Below, piece after piece: positions 23,486 through 37,029 of a stretch of 64,000 bases of DNA. Position 1 is the first letter of the stretch; every line of letters begins with the position of its first letter. Below the pieces are notes generated by a model. That model saw only the letters and a list, made by a program, of their open reading frames with translations, was not told where the DNA came from and made no database searches. The stretch is from Vanessa cardui (lineage: Eukaryota; Arthropoda; Insecta; Lepidoptera; Nymphalidae), in the NCBI RefSeq assembly GCF_905220365.1, contig NC_061136.1, forward strand, positions 10,271,702-10,335,701. The letters are read 5' to 3'. The position numbers were made by a program, and so were the translations under genes.

Positions 23486-24675
23486 ACTTTACTTTTTACT
23501 TTTATATTTTTGTGTAACTATGAATGTAGAAAAACGATGTCTTGAGAACATTATTATGGTAATGTTTGTATGAGTTGATTATTTCTATATTTAGTTGTAA
23601 TACACATTCCGAGCTGTAACTTCATACTTCTAACTTCATATAAAACTGTCTCAGCTGATTTATAAATCGATGAATCAAACGTGTTCTTTTTGTTTCGTCA
23701 ATTTGAATTGAATGAAATACATAACATACGTTTTTATAAAATATTACTCGCAAAGACGCATCCTGGTTAGTTTTATTGAAGAAATAGATATAGTATTGAT
23801 GTTTTTTTAAAAGCAACTGGTACCGAAGCTAAGCGATACGTATCGTACTGTGTCACATTACAATGAGTAATATTATTAATGTCGGCCTGTCCGATCGCGG
23901 TTACGATGGCAAGATACCTTACATTAAGGAGAACTCGTGTGTCGCGAATCATTTTTCATCTGATGCCCACTGTGTCGTGTACGCCGTGTATGACATTGTT
24001 TTGACGACCGATAAGATACTATTTAAGGTACAAATCACAAATCATTTTCGGAAAACAATTTCTCTTATTACCTAGAAAAGATTAAGTTTTTGTAAGAGTT
24101 AATTTACGTTTTTATTAAGGCATAATTTTTGCAAAATTAATGTTAATATATTTTGAGTATTAATAATATTTTTTTCACGTTACCAAAAAGTTTACGTTCC
24201 TTACTTATTGATAATATTATTTTATTAAATTCAAAATTATTAAAAACGAAGTAAAGCGTGTGAAAAAAAATTCAATTTCATAGATTTTTTTTTTTTGATT
24301 ATTTTAAGCAACTAACATCAAAATATTTAATATCTATAGCTACATAATTATCTATTAATTAATGACATTGAGAAATTTGATAATTTGCCAAATCTCCATA
24401 ATATATGGGAAATAACGTCACTACGAGACATTTTTGTTATTAATAAAAGCAAACTCCTTGGTAATTAAATACGTATTATTGGACTAAGGACCGGATTTTC
24501 TAGATTTTAATCTCCCAAATTTTAATTTATTTAATCATTATATAATAATAATTAAATTGTTATAGGTATTTAAATAACTACAATCAGAATTTGAAACACA
24601 AATTATCTGAACTACGTATTAATTTTTTTGTAAGAATCTGTTTTTTTTATTTATTTTTAAGTGTATATAATAGCT
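23486..24675. other. Intergenic AT-rich DNA, nothing recognised
   Basis: Short open frames (for example 23622-23816 minus and 23863-24075 plus) have no domain, no splice context and AT-driven composition. No repeat family of the window was seen here. Confidence 0.5.
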
Positions 24676-24967
24676 TACTTGATGGCAGGGCTTTGTGCAA
24701 GACCATCTGGGTAGGTACCACCCACTCATCAGTTATTCTACCGCCAAATAACAGTACTCAGTATTGTTGTGTTCCGATTTGAAGGGTGAGTGAGCCAGTG
24801 TAACTACAGGCACAAGGGACATAACATCTTAGTTCCCAAGGTTGGTGGCACATTGACGATGTAAGGAATAGTTAATATTTCTTACAGCGTCATTGTGTAT
24901 GGGTGATGGTGACCACTTACAATCAGGTGGCTCATATGTTCGTCCGCCAACCTATAATATAAAAAAA
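24676..24967 (+). mobile_element. SINE-like repeat, family B, best copy B1
   Basis: This is the most complete family B copy: 'gatggcagggctttgtgcaag', 'gtaggtaccacccactcatc', 'gtattgttgtgttcc', 'gaagggtgagtgagccagtg', 'taactacaggcacaaggg', 'cttagttcccaaggttggtg', 'gatgtaaggaatagttaata', 'gggtgatggtgaccactta', 'caatcaggtggctcatatg', then an A-run. I recognise this sequence as very abundant in butterfly genomes, similar to what has been called Metulj in Heliconius. The name is from memory and not certain. Other copies are at 7205, 14205, 22640, 30722, 33475, 46740, 47601 and 58742. Confidence 0.85.
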
Positions 24968-25439
24968 GCTAGCAGACTTTTTATGATAATGATATCTTAT
25001 TAATTACGAGTAGAAAATTATAAAAGCCTTTATACTACTAGTACTCTGTTGGTTACTCTGTAGTATGATAAGGGTGTTCCCTTATTACTACAAATTTATG
25101 TTCTATATTCCTACAAGCCAAATATTATAAAAATAAAAAATGTAGTTTCATCTAAAAATTAAAATTTGACATATAAAAAAAATCAAATTTTAGAGCGACA
25201 TCTAGCATTTTTAATTTAAACTGAAATGACAATTTAAATGACCCCGAGAAGTTAACAAACCTGAGGATAGAGTAATATGAGAGTTCAAAATGTTCCGATA
25301 GATGGCGTTCAAAAATCCTATTACTTGTTAAACTCTAATAAGAATTATACAATAAAAATATGCTTTACTTTTTAAAAATATACTTTTTATTCTAATCGAT
25401 TGAGGGATTTTTTTTAATGAAAATAAATTTTACTGTCAA

Positions 25440-25722
25440 CAGTACAGAGGCGCTTTAGAAGTCTAAGAAGATTATTTAGTCCTTCGTGTTGGAATTTCCG
25501 TCGTAGCACGTACTAGTTCCTTCTATCCGATGCAAGATGGCGTTGGGTGTAGGGAATTTGTTGGTAAAGCAGTTCGTATAGGATTTTCGATGACATTGAC
25601 TAAGCTTTGAGAAAGCTCTACGGTAGCTTTGTAAGACGACGCGTTTCATGACTGCTTTCAGTCGATTTCTATATTTTTCCTTGTTTTAAGCCAACGACGA
25701 CCTTGGCGGTTACTTCAAAAGG
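25440..25722 (+). other. Possible noncoding exon ending in a strong splice donor
   Basis: A less AT-rich block ends at CAAAAGG|GTGAGT (donor GT at 25723-25724), a near-perfect donor. A TTCAGTCG initiator-like string lies at about 25657-25664 with no matching downstream promoter element. An ATGGCG (PHO-core) motif is at about 25537. It could be a lncRNA or distal 5' exon, or a regulatory element with a chance donor. There is no protein-like frame. Confidence 0.2.
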
Positions 25723-25729
25723 GTGAGTG

Positions 25730-27295
25730 AAATATTTCTAATATAATAGTATAATAATTTTAACTTAAATCGATTCCAGAAGCGTTGAATGTAAAAAATC
25801 GTTACATTTGTGAACGAGAAAGGTAATTACGCTTAAGTTGGCGCAGTGAAGATGCGCCCTGATTTTATTTCGGTTTGAATTGTTTGTTTTTACAAGTGAT
25901 ATAAGTGTTGCCTTTTCGTTTTTGTACTCAAGTTCATATAATTTTTATACTTCATATGGAGAGGTAAATTAAAAAAATTAAATTATGTATTAATACAGTG
26001 TTATGAAACAAGTGTCAAATCTTTAAAGATTAGTAAAACTAAACATTTCAAACTGTCGATACCGTTACTGCGTTATTTATTTGAATAATAATTTTGTAAA
26101 TTATTTTTTGATCAGTGTTACAAAATCATTTCATTAAAATTAAATGGCAAATTTGGAATCACAAAAATCTGGGTAATTTTTTTTTGCGTTAATATGATGC
26201 TATTACCATTTTCACAAGCTATTTTTTATATTAAATCAAAGACAAATTTATATAAAAAATATTTTTTTTGTGCATAAAAAAATAATGACAAGTATTTTCA
26301 ATGTGAGTACTGTTTATGTTAGAGAAAACCATAAAATAACAATTCAACTAGTGAAAAGAAATTTAAAGGCTCACTTCCAACAAAAATGCCCTCGTAAAAC
26401 TAATCGTAGTAGCGCGCTTGTTAAAAGACGCGGCATAAAAACTGTTGACGTGAAATTTATACCTGACTTCCATGAATGGTGATATTTTTGTTTAAAGGTT
26501 GCCCGAAAAAAAGCAATAAAATATGGCCGCCACAAAGGCACCTCTGGTGCGCCTGCGCCGACTTGGGACTTGCGCATTTTGATTGAACGAAATTGCCGTT
26601 GTTAGGATTCGATCCTGATCGAACATATTCGAAGTTTAAATATTTTAGACTCATTAATTTGGAAAATAGTTTTTTTTTTTTTCATACAAATATATAATTA
26701 TAGAAACAATATAAACGAAAGCTATTACGAACTTACTTCCATTACTATTTCGATTGGTTCATTTTAATTTTTATATTTATTCAAATTTCTACATTAGACT
26801 CAAGATATCTTTAAAATGATAAAATTGTAGTTTTACCGCGATAATTAAGTAGCTCTACGTCGGAGCTGTAAAGATTATTTAATTTTATCAATGAAATTAT
26901 AAAAAATAAAAATTTATTTGAATTTGTAAACTATATACACAATTGATTTAAAACGTAAAAAACAGTCAATTTATTAATTTATAATAATTTATCTTATAAA
27001 ATAAATAATTCCTTTCGGCAACTATGCAAATCGTTCATATAGCATACGATTATAGCAAATGCAATTAATTTTTTTTATAGATAAATCTTTGAATAGAAAA
27101 TGATATTTTTAAGTCAATTTATCTTTTAATTAAGCAAATATGCATAATGATAAATAATACATTTTCTATAAAAAAATATCTTGATTCTTATAATGATAAC
27201 AAATCCATATTTAGGTATTTCTATTTTTTAATATGGACATATGCCTCTGGTATTACAGTCAGATTCGTATTAAAGAAATATTAATATGGCACAAG
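25730..27295. other. Intergenic DNA, nothing firmly recognised
   Basis: The only compositional change is a CG-rich spot at about 26520-26620 (ATGGCCGCC, GGCGCACC-type strings) that overlaps open frames on both strands with no domain. The remainder is AT-rich with long T and A runs. Confidence 0.5.
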
Positions 27296-27424
27296 ATTCC
27301 GACCGCAGCTTCGCCCGTGTTTCGAATAGGGGAGGGCAGGTGGCCCTAAGTTCTGTAACCCGGGACAATATGCATGGAATTTGATGATCGGTTTAATAGT
27401 TAAGCGTAACAAACAAATAAACAA
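27296..27424 (-). mobile_element. Degraded family D-related repeat, copy D4
   Basis: On the minus strand this resembles 'gttacgcttaactattaaac', 'atcatcaaattccatgcata' and 'cccgggttacag', ending with 'cgggcgaagctgcggtcgga', the pattern of lepidopteran elements ending in a 'gcgaagccgcgggc' hairpin. It is a fragment of low similarity. Confidence 0.45.
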
Positions 27425-28621
27425 GGTTAATTTTATATTAACAATTTTAATTACTATCCTTTAAGTTTTCAACGATTGATTAAAACATATACATAATATA
27501 TGCAATGAATAAAAAATCATTGATTAAATCAAAACTAGAGGGAAATAAATGTCTAGAGAGTGAAAAAACTGGAATCAAAATTAAAAACAGTATTTTTTGA
27601 AAGAAAAATATGTTTAATGTAAACTTTAGAATAGTTTTAGTACGATACGGGTTTGAAGAAAACAAGCACAACTATAAAAAATATAAACTAATTATTAATA
27701 ATTCAGTAAATGCATTATTATAAATAAGAATTCAGTTCATTTTTCATTTACGACGTTCGTTACGATTATGCTTCAATGACTTAAATGCTTATAAGGATCC
27801 CGTTGATGTATATTTATTTTTATCTTGATCGATCTGAATATTTATATGCTTATACTCAGGTTATATAATTAAAGTGTATATACTTATACAATATATAAAT
27901 ACAAACATACACAGCAATTCTTTAGTGACTGTTCATAAAAAATAAATAATATAGTAAATCTACTATTAAAAATTAATTATATGAATTGTTTACGTCTGAG
28001 TAACATATGTATATGGATCTTAATTACATTATCATAATGAGAAAAGCAACAATTTTTTTAATTAAATATTTATAACTATTATAAATATTTTGTATAGGAA
28101 GGATATACTATACAAAAAAAATTATAATGAAGAAGACCAATATAATTTATTAATATAAAAAAAATGTATTTCCGTTTCAACTGCCATACGATGAAGGCGG
28201 ATTTAAATAATAAAATTGTTTAATAAATAAATCTTTTGAATTTTTTATTCATTTACATTATTTAAATTTATTGTTAATATTTACGCAAATTTAATTTGGC
28301 TTTTGTTGAATATAATTATTTATTTATTACTTATTTTAAATTTGAAAAAACATAAAATCCTTTTTTTATTTTTAACCAATCAAAAAGGACATTTAAGTGG
28401 AAGCATATTTTTTGCAAAATCATTTGTTTGTTTATAGTATAACTCTATATAAAAAATATATATTGAACAAGTAATTAAAATCTTCAGCCCATAATATATT
28501 ACACTGATTGTTTTCTGCGACTTATGTCAATGAAGTTGTAATAAACAGATAATTATGTTATTAACGCGCAATAAGTGAAGACTAGAAAACGTCCTAATTG
28601 GGACGTTTGCCTTTATTCGTT

Positions 28622-28673
28622 TTACGTAGTAATACGTTACCTATAATACATCATAATTACGTAGTAATACGTT
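28622..28673. repeat. 17-bp direct repeat containing a palindrome
   Basis: TTACGTAGTAATACGTT occurs at 28622-28638 and 28657-28673, 35 bp apart. Each unit contains ACGTA-GTAA-TACGT, itself an inverted repeat. Just upstream, AAACGTCC-TAATT-GGACGTTT forms another short palindrome (about 28588-28609). This may be the remains of a small transposon or a bound site. Confidence 0.6.
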
Positions 28674-29319
28674 TTGCGTGATTATAACATCTAGTTATCC
28701 CTTTTACTTATTGTTTTTATCAAGCTATCCTTTTACTTTTAACGAAATGTAAAAATAAACTAAAATAAACGGTCCCCGGCGCGGCGCACTTTTTTCTGTT
28801 GTTTAGTATGGATATAACATATCTGTTTATTAGAATATCATTGACTTATGTTAATATTAAAATGACAGCATCTATGTTTTTTTATTGTAACAACTTTCGA
28901 TGATATAATGAACACATTATAAGATAGATATAATAAGTTATTTAATATGAGTAAGTAGTACAGCTGACTTCATCATTCATTATAAAATAGAGCGATGAGT
29001 CATGCTAAGGGAGCATATTATTGTTGATAAATTGCATTATATTAACCTTGCAACACCGCCTTAACTTTTATTATAGATTTAATTTTATAAAAAAAAATAT
29101 TAGCCTGGAAAATTAATAAACAAATATAAAATAATTCCCTTTTTTAATTTAAAATATACTAATTCAATAAATAAATGATTATACATAATAATTCACTCAT
29201 TCTTTTATGCTTGCATAATTTATTGCCTTATTCTGATTCTGATTAATAAAATATTATTATTGCTGGCCATGTATAAAAGATTATAACCATATTTGAAAAA
29301 AGAGAGCATTTAAAAAAGG

Positions 29320-29530
29320 AACACTCAATTGTTCGGCAACACGGCTCACTTTAAAGAGCCGCCTGCCAGCTTATACGAAGGGGAGCGGATTAAATTGAAA
29401 TTCTTTTTAAAAATTCACCAATAGGGGGAAGGGTGAAGCAGGATTGGCCCTGCGCGTCCGAGCAGAATAATCTTTAGTTAGACTGATTGACAGGGGGCTT
29501 CGCTCTTACTAGACTTCATTCGCTCATTGA
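29320..29530. promoter_or_regulatory. CG-richer intergenic block, possible enhancer
   Basis: It contains GGCTC-ACTTTAAA-GAGCC (a short inverted repeat near 29343), GGGGGAAGGGTG and CCTGCGCGTCCGAGC in otherwise AT-rich DNA. No similarity to the repeats of the window and no coding potential. A regulatory role is only suggested by composition. Confidence 0.2.
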
Positions 29531-30721
29531 CATAAAAAAGATAAACCTGTTTCAACAACACTTATATCAAATATTGAAGAGATGCTTTGAATTTATTTGT
29601 AATCCGATTGTGATGAAACTTTGTCGAGTTTTTGCGCTAATTAGCGAATTTTCCTGGCATTAAAAAGCGTAGAGACTTTTTTTACTACTTTTTTTTCTAT
29701 TGACCAGTATAGCTTGCGAAGCTAATAATAATTTTGTTCGATAAAAAATCGTGTAATTAGAACGCCTTGATTTTCATGTTGTTTGGCGATCACATCTTTA
29801 TTATAATCTGCGTGTTTAAGTAACTTCTGAGTTTCTTCCCAATTATTCCAGATTCTTCAAACATTCTTGGTCCGTACTGTTTTAGTACAATGCAGTTACA
29901 GATACTTATTTTAATTTATATGATATTACAGTTATCGGTAAGGAGGCAACTTGTCGTATATTGTATATGTACGAATCTCCATATTTGTAGAACAAGAGAG
30001 GGTAAATCAAACTATCTATAATAATCAAAGAACTATTGGAAGTAAAAATGTTGACTGCTCTTCTTTATACATTTACTCAAATGCAATTTATGTTACTAAA
30101 AATATTACTCAATTCCTGAGAATATAATAATTGTAGCATTTTCATTACAAGGATGAAACACTAATGACTCTCCGTACTAGACTGTATAGAATATCTCTTG
30201 TGGGGCAACGTATACGGGTTTATGTAAATCTCATAAACAGTCCAAGCCGCCTCTGTTGTATAATTAAAAAATAAATATTTAAGGGATGTTTGTGTGGAAA
30301 AATGAGTTCATAGATACACCTTAGGAATGAAGCGATTGCTTCCTACTTCAGTACGGTTAGATAAGGTTATATTCCTTATCATATTTTATCAGGTAGTAAA
30401 TTTTTAGTTATTAAATCAATTACTTGCACACTTCTTGATTCAAAAAGAATTTTAAATTTGGAAACGAGCCGGTTGGTCAGCTTATTAATTTTGTAAAAAT
30501 TACCTACTATATAGAAAAATGTGGTTTAAACGTATGTTTCTAATTAAACCTTAACAAAGTCCAAAAACAATTATATTGATATGAGATCGTATTGAACAAA
30601 CCGCAAAAAATATTCAAAATGGTTTCTCATATAAAAAAGTTATACGCAACAAAGATAAAAAAAAATGGCGGACGAATCGAGAATACACAAAACAATGTAA
30701 CAAGTAACTAAAAAAAAAAAT

Positions 30722-30850
30722 TAGGTGGTAGGACTTTGTGCAAGTTAATCTGGGTACCACCCTTTCTAGATATGACACCGCTAAACACCAATTCTAACTT
30801 TAACATATTAGTTCCCGGTTAGTGACGCACTAGCGAAGTAAGATGGTTAA
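30722..30850 (+). mobile_element. Degraded family B repeat, copy B5
   Basis: 'ggtaggactttgtgcaag', 'ctgggtaccaccc', 'cttagttcccggttagtgacgca'-like order and 'agtaagatggttaatatct' follow family B with deletions in the middle. Confidence 0.6.
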
Positions 30851-30859
30851 TATCTCTAT

Positions 30860-33470
30860 ACCATTTCCATTTCTTTCTTTCTTTTTCTTTGAAATAAAAA
30901 ATAAGGGCCTTATATCAAAATCGTTACGTCATAAAAAAGACATTAAACTTTTTTTTATTATTTTGATTTTCTACACATAATATTACGAAATCGTTAATTA
31001 TGTATATAGACTTGTTTTACATCTGGTATTTATATATATTTTTTTATATTTGTATGAATAATGAGGTCTTGACAGGTATAATAATTTATTGGCTGTATTT
31101 GACATAAAACATACTATTTGTTTACTATTTCAGTCAAATACCTTAACTTTAACCTTAAAACAGCTTAATATATTATAGTTAAACATATTGTATAGACATA
31201 CCGTGATATAAACAAGTTTTGTCTCGAATATGCAAGGAAACACAACATAAACCATTCATGTCATTATAGAATTTATTGCTAGTGATATAAGGACTAAAAT
31301 CGTTTACACGAATTTAATAGAATAACATAGAGTAAATTTAGTTTATGCATTGTACACGGCACCATATGGTATCTTGTTAGTTGGTCATAGGCACCGGATG
31401 GACGTTTTGCGGCGCTAAAGCCATGTTTATAATGAAACAATAATTCTGCGTTTTCGTAACAAACGTTAAACTTAACATTAATAATAATTAATTATTATAG
31501 TAGCTAATCATTTTGGTATAAAATTAATATGAATGATTAATGATTTTTGGTCTCTCTTTATGAGATTATTACCCGCTGATATCGTTAGGCCAAGTACCAT
31601 GAAAGTTGCCGATGTTTTAAGTTACCACAAGATGGCGCTACAGTACTATAGCTTTGTATTGTTCGATGTGCGCAGATGTTGTTCTATCTCCTTTATCAAG
31701 TCTAAAATAAATAATAACGGCTTCTACCTACATTGAAATTTCATTGAGGCATTTTATTCTTGCTTTAATTATATGTTTTATAAACAATATACACTTTAAC
31801 TATTTAGAAAACGAATTAAAACATAATATACAAGTCATCAATGCATTGTATTTGTATATAGCGGTATATTTATCATAATTTTAAGTAATTTAGTTAGTAG
31901 TAAATTCAGTAACTTGAAATAAACACTTCTGTCGCTCTTTATGTCACAATTGTATACCCTCCTTTGAATCCCGTTCAAAATAAGAGGCCGTATTCTTTAG
32001 GTATTATGCGTCGGTTTTTTCGCTCAAGAAATTATTATTCAGACAGATTGCAGATATGATCAGACTCTAGTCGCTTTTTTTCATAGCCAGTTAAATTAAA
32101 ACCATTATTAGATGTATATAAATATACATGTTAACTTCTAAAGTCATTATAAATATTAGCCAACATATTATCAACCGCTCAAGAAAGCTGATAAGAAATC
32201 AAATCTGTATTAAAAAGTAAATTATTGTGTCGTAAAGCTAATCGTCTTGTCTGCAAACGTCCGTCAAGCTCGCCTTTCGTGTTACATAATACACTCAAAT
32301 TGTCAACGGTTAACTGTCAATTGTTTTTTGTTTATAACAGTTAGAACCTACTTGTATTTATGTAACTTAAATGTTGTGTATTACGAAATAAAATTAACTC
32401 GTAATTTTATACTATGAAAATTCATGTGTTACAATTCTTTGAGATCGTAATTTATAAAAAATGATACATATAATTATATTTATATTTATTTGCCAGTTCT
32501 GCATATATGACTATATCATTAATCTTTTTTTTTTTCAAACTTTGTATATTTGTATACTAGCTATTTGCATCGTACCACAAAATTTACTTGGCGCGAAGGT
32601 TTTATCGAATAATTTGAAGTGTCAATCATAGATTTTAAATCGTTTTATGGATCTTACACATATTTTCTAACATTTCTTTGATCGTATTATTATATAAATA
32701 CATATATTATATAACACTATTGACAAGCGAGTTAGTTAGAAATAAAAAAAAATAAACTCTATTGTAATTCGGACTGGAATTTCTAGTTGTATCCAATAAA
32801 TTCGTTACTAAAACTAAAAATAAATGGCAAATATTTAGTAACACAATTGTTGTTAATTATTGTAAGTTTAACAAAACTTGAAAATAATACTTAATTTATT
32901 CAAAAATCCATAAATCAAAATGCATTTTCTCAAACGTTTGTCACGTGACACAAAACGCTCCTTATTCGCCGGGCTTTTGATGAAGTCACTTTCTTGTTAT
33001 CCTTACTTTTCTACTATATGTACCACAGATTAAAATACAGGAAAGTGACGTCACCGACTCCATTGCGTGCTATTTAAATATGGAATTTTAATTTGATATT
33101 TTTTGGCAAATATGTACTAGAAATAAAATATTAACTTTTACTGGGCTCCTTAACTTGTACTAAATAATATAAAATGAATTTTAAAAACCAGTCAAATAAC
33201 CTATTTAGGCTGTTTATACGTACTCATATAAGAACAATTTAAATCATTAATTCAGTGCTGCTGTGCTAGACCGCTTGTTATTTAGCCATTTTGTAATGAA
33301 ATTTTATTAATTTTATATAGGTAATATTGTTATCATTTGTTTAATAACTCAACATTCCTTTACCAATTTCGTATGGTATCTTTAAGAAATTATTTCTTAC
33401 ATTATATTTTACATAACATTATACATAACGTTATTATAAATTATTCGAGTCCTCGTTCTTTAAATTGTGT
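30860..33470. other. Intergenic AT-rich DNA, nothing firmly recognised
   Basis: No repeat family or gene was seen. Small points of note are TGATTAATGA at 31536-31545 (Hox/Exd-like), AGATGGCGCTA at about 31630 (PHO core), and a block at 32935-33065 with two CACGTGACA/GTGACGTCAC-type motifs. Confidence 0.45.
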
Positions 33471-33474
33471 TTAA

Positions 33475-33565
33475 GTCAATGGGCTATCTGATGGTAAGTT
33501 GTTACCACCGGCCGGAGATTTTAGAGAGAGAGAGAGAGAGCGAGAGAGACAGATAGAGATATTTT
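33475..33565. repeat. (GA)n microsatellite beside a family B fragment
   Basis: AG repeats run from about 33523 to 33550, with one C interruption. They lie next to 'gggctatctgatggtaagtt' and 'gttaccaccggcc', which match the terminal 35 bp of family B in minus orientation. (GA)n tracts can bind GAGA factor, but growth of a microsatellite at a SINE end is the simpler reading. Confidence 0.7.
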
Positions 33566-33969
33566 AACAATTTTAATTGTATTATTTATCGCCAACGCAT
33601 TATCCACCTTAGTAATCAAGATATTATGATCTCCAACTAAATAAAAAAAAAATCTAACTACAATTAACTCAACGCAATAAAAAAAATACAATGTAATAGA
33701 GATAATTGAGGTAACAACAAACAAATAGGTATTTTGCATAACTCATGTCCAGAAATTACTACAAAATGATTAACTCAAGTAAATTATTTTGTAAGAATTT
33801 CACATCTATTAACAGCTATTAAACATACAAAATCACTATCGACTTCACATTTTTTGATTGAATACTTTGGTTATAGAATTACTTTTGTACTAAAATAATG
33901 TCTTTGTTTCAAATGTAAGAAGCAACCGCTCAATTTATTTAAATAATTAAGAGCAAACCTTCCCGTGAC

Positions 33970-34110
33970 TTCTTGTTAAAGGGTAGTTTAGGTAAGGCGT
34001 AGTAGGGCGTAGTCGGGTGTAGCGGGGAGGGTGTTACATAGTCTGTCGCCGGTCGCACTCCACAGCGCGCAGCTGCACGACGCCTTACGTTCGGTGAGCC
34101 AATCCTTGTT
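33970..34110 (+). promoter_or_regulatory. CG-rich block with splice-donor-like end
   Basis: The block has repeated GGCGTAGT/GGGTGTAGCGGGG strings, then CGCCGGTCGCACTCCACAGCGCGCAGCTGCACGAC-type sequence, and a TTCG|GTGAGC donor-like end at about 34091-34097. It contrasts sharply with the AT-rich flanks. It may be a promoter with a short noncoding exon or an enhancer. No TATA box and only a poor initiator are seen. Confidence 0.25.
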
Positions 34111-34778
34111 CGATTTCATTTTTATCCTAGTGTTCTATTTTCAAATTATTTTGAAACTTTTTTTTATACTTTAATTCAGTCAATTAAAATTTATGTTTGT
34201 AATTCTATGGTTACATTGTTTATATGATTTAAAAAATTACATAAGGAATTTTTAATAAAAAGCAGAAAGGAATACGTTATATTGAATATCCATGTTACAT
34301 TTTTTAAGTGATTTGATCGCTGCCTTTATATAGACCCATACTTTATCTTGTCAAACTATATAAGGTATCGGGACTAGGCGCCAACTTGATTTTAAACCTA
34401 GTTTTATTTGCACACTTGATTAATGTTTAGACTAAGATTTATTTCTTAAAGCAAATTATAGATCGCATAGTAACTGTCTTATAAAAATCCAATTAAAATC
34501 TATAAAATCAAATCAATCTGCACAAAATTAAGGTTTATTGCGTATTAAAAGTGCAATTTGTTAAACAATTAAAATATAGAACGTGTAAATATCGTATGAA
34601 AAACGTAAATCTACGATATAATATCTTACGAGACAACACTTAAATTTTCTATTATATTTTTTATATTGCATTGATTTATTTTCTGCTTCTTTCATTAGTA
34701 CCATTCAATTAAGATTGACCCGAGAAATAAGATGCCACACCCAAATTTTATATAATTAGTACTGAATATCTTAGTATC

Positions 34779-35020
34779 ATTACATAATACAAAACAAAGT
34801 CGCTTACCGCTGTCTGTCCCTATGTATGCTAAGATCTTTCTATCGGTTTTTTTTAATAGATAGAGTGATCCGACCGAAAGGTTCTTGTATATTACATGGA
34901 CAATATAAGAAATCACTGATAATTTTTGAATTTTCTAATGTAATGTCGTAAAATAAACACATTCTGTAATATATTTAGTATCATTATTACACCCGAGCGA
35001 AACCGGAGCGGGTTGCTAGT
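34779..35020 (+). mobile_element. Helitron-like non-autonomous element, best copy C2
   Basis: It begins near 'taatacaaaacaaagtcgct', continues through 'ctgtctgtccctatgtatgc', 'aatagatagagtgatccgac' and 'gatgtcgtaaaataaac', and ends with ACCCG-(12 bases)-CGGGT, TG, then CTAG followed by T (35016-35020). A short 3' hairpin just before CTRR-T with no terminal inverted repeats is the Helitron signature. The other copies are at 3470, 38458 and 56140. Confidence 0.6.
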
Positions 35021-35029
35021 ATATTATAA

Positions 35030-37020
35030 GCAGACTCAGACGATCTTTCTAAAATCTGTGATTTCGATTACTACATTTAATACAAGTTAAAATATACTAA
35101 TAAGTACACGTAAGATTTTCAATATATTTCTTAATCATATCGAATAATAATGAATAAATCAAACATTACATGAATGTTTTGATGTAAAAATCTTTAGTAC
35201 ATTTCGTGAGATCCATAGTCAGATTAGTAACGCCTTCCGGAAACTCACAGATAATAATAAAATTGACCTACAGAATAACGATAAGATCGGCTGTTAAAAA
35301 CATTACACCGGCATGTGTCTCGCATTTATAATAAAAATAATTTATGCGCTGTATACAGTTCTTTTACGAAACAAGTAACCGTTTTTTATTCCGTTACCGT
35401 ACGTAATCGTAGAACAAATTAATTTTGAAAATCGAACTAAATTGGATTCCCTATTTACGCATTACAAAACAATTAGGTATGTATCTATGATACAGTAAAT
35501 AAAAACTTTTTCTCATATGAAATTTTAAATTCCGAACTGGAAAATATTCTTTCAAAATTATGTTCCAAAGGAAACTTTAACATAAAAAAGTAAAAAAAAT
35601 ATAAATATAATTTGTATAACGACTTTGTACAGTATATAATTATCGTTAATTATAAATTCAAAAAATGTTCCAATCACAATTATTTCTCTTGGTATCATCT
35701 CAATATTTTCAATCAAGAGACATATGTTAATTTTAAATAAAAATATACTTATGTGCCGACTATTATAATACTTTAATAATCTGTTGAAATATAGTCCTTT
35801 ACGTGTTAAAAATATTTTAATATCTAGGATGGTTATAAATACAAACATAAATGTCTACATTATACATACATAATCAATACTCGTGCCTAAAAGTAAGTAA
35901 AAAAAAAAAAAAAATTTTAGCATCTGAAGATAACAAGGAGTTTATACTTGGAATTAATCTATCTTACAATTCTGAATTATATTTGCATATATATGGGTTA
36001 TTAAAAATCATATCATGTCCATCGAGAGACCTTCTGGCTTAGAATATGTTATGAAAGGCCTCTAGCGAACGTATTGTGTTACTTCTTTATTATATTACAA
36101 CGTACCATATTATGCACATTGGGGACGTAACCAAGGAGTCTTTACTATTATATTTTTCCCGATATTATAAAGATTATAATTATTATGCTACCAAACAAAA
36201 AAGACTTGAGCATAGTTTATGACTATAGAATTTGGATATATCTGCATATGCTCGGATTAACAAATAACCATAAATAATATTAATCTGGCTAATATTCCAT
36301 TAGGTTTTTCGTTGTTCGATCGTATTTCGCCGTTGATTTCGAATTTGATTAATTTTAAGTAGTTTTACTAAAAGATGGATTAACTTTTTTTTTATTTTAG
36401 TTTGAAACACAAACGATATTGGTAAAAAACTTTTCAAAATCCTACAATCTTGATATGACTTTGTTTACGTGACGGATATTGTCTTCTTGAATCGTCCCAA
36501 ACTTGATTTCGTAGCTTTTGCAAGATACCTACCGCTTTATAATGAAAATTTTACTTTCTTTGTATTTAATCCTAAAAATGCTCAATAGGATTTCCATCCG
36601 GAATCCGAACCGGAATGAACATTTTGGCTGCGCCAGATGCATTACATTTCTGTAACAAACCCTAGGCCAGTTAATATGCCAATGGAAAAACCTGTATGGC
36701 ATTGACAACGTAACTGGGTAGTACAGTACAGTACTAGCAATAATAGGTTTACGTCAAAATGACAAGCTTAGTTTTTCATCACATTTTTTTTTATTTAGTC
36801 TGATCCACAGCTTCGTCATGCTATAATAAAAACTGTAATAAAATTAAAAATGTTTTATATAGTACATAAACATGAATTACCTTCATAGATATACTCTTTA
36901 TATATAATATTCATAGAATTATGTACCTTTATTTAAGTATGTAGAAACAAATCTTCTATTATAGTAGACTTGGTAATTACAATCCTAAAATATTTTAATA
37001 TCTGAAACAAGGTCGACGGC
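35030..37020. other. Intergenic AT-rich DNA, nothing recognised
   Basis: The open frames here, including 96 codons at 35558-35848 minus, are rich in Ile, Phe, Lys and Asn as expected from AT-rich noncoding DNA and carry no domain. No window repeat family was found. Confidence 0.5.
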
Positions 37021-37029
37021 GATCATCAA

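Noticed and set aside
23169..23507. ACTTTTATAT on both sides of SINE A2 as a target duplication
   Set aside because: The left copy is separated from the SINE start by about 20 bases, so it is not a proper flanking duplication.
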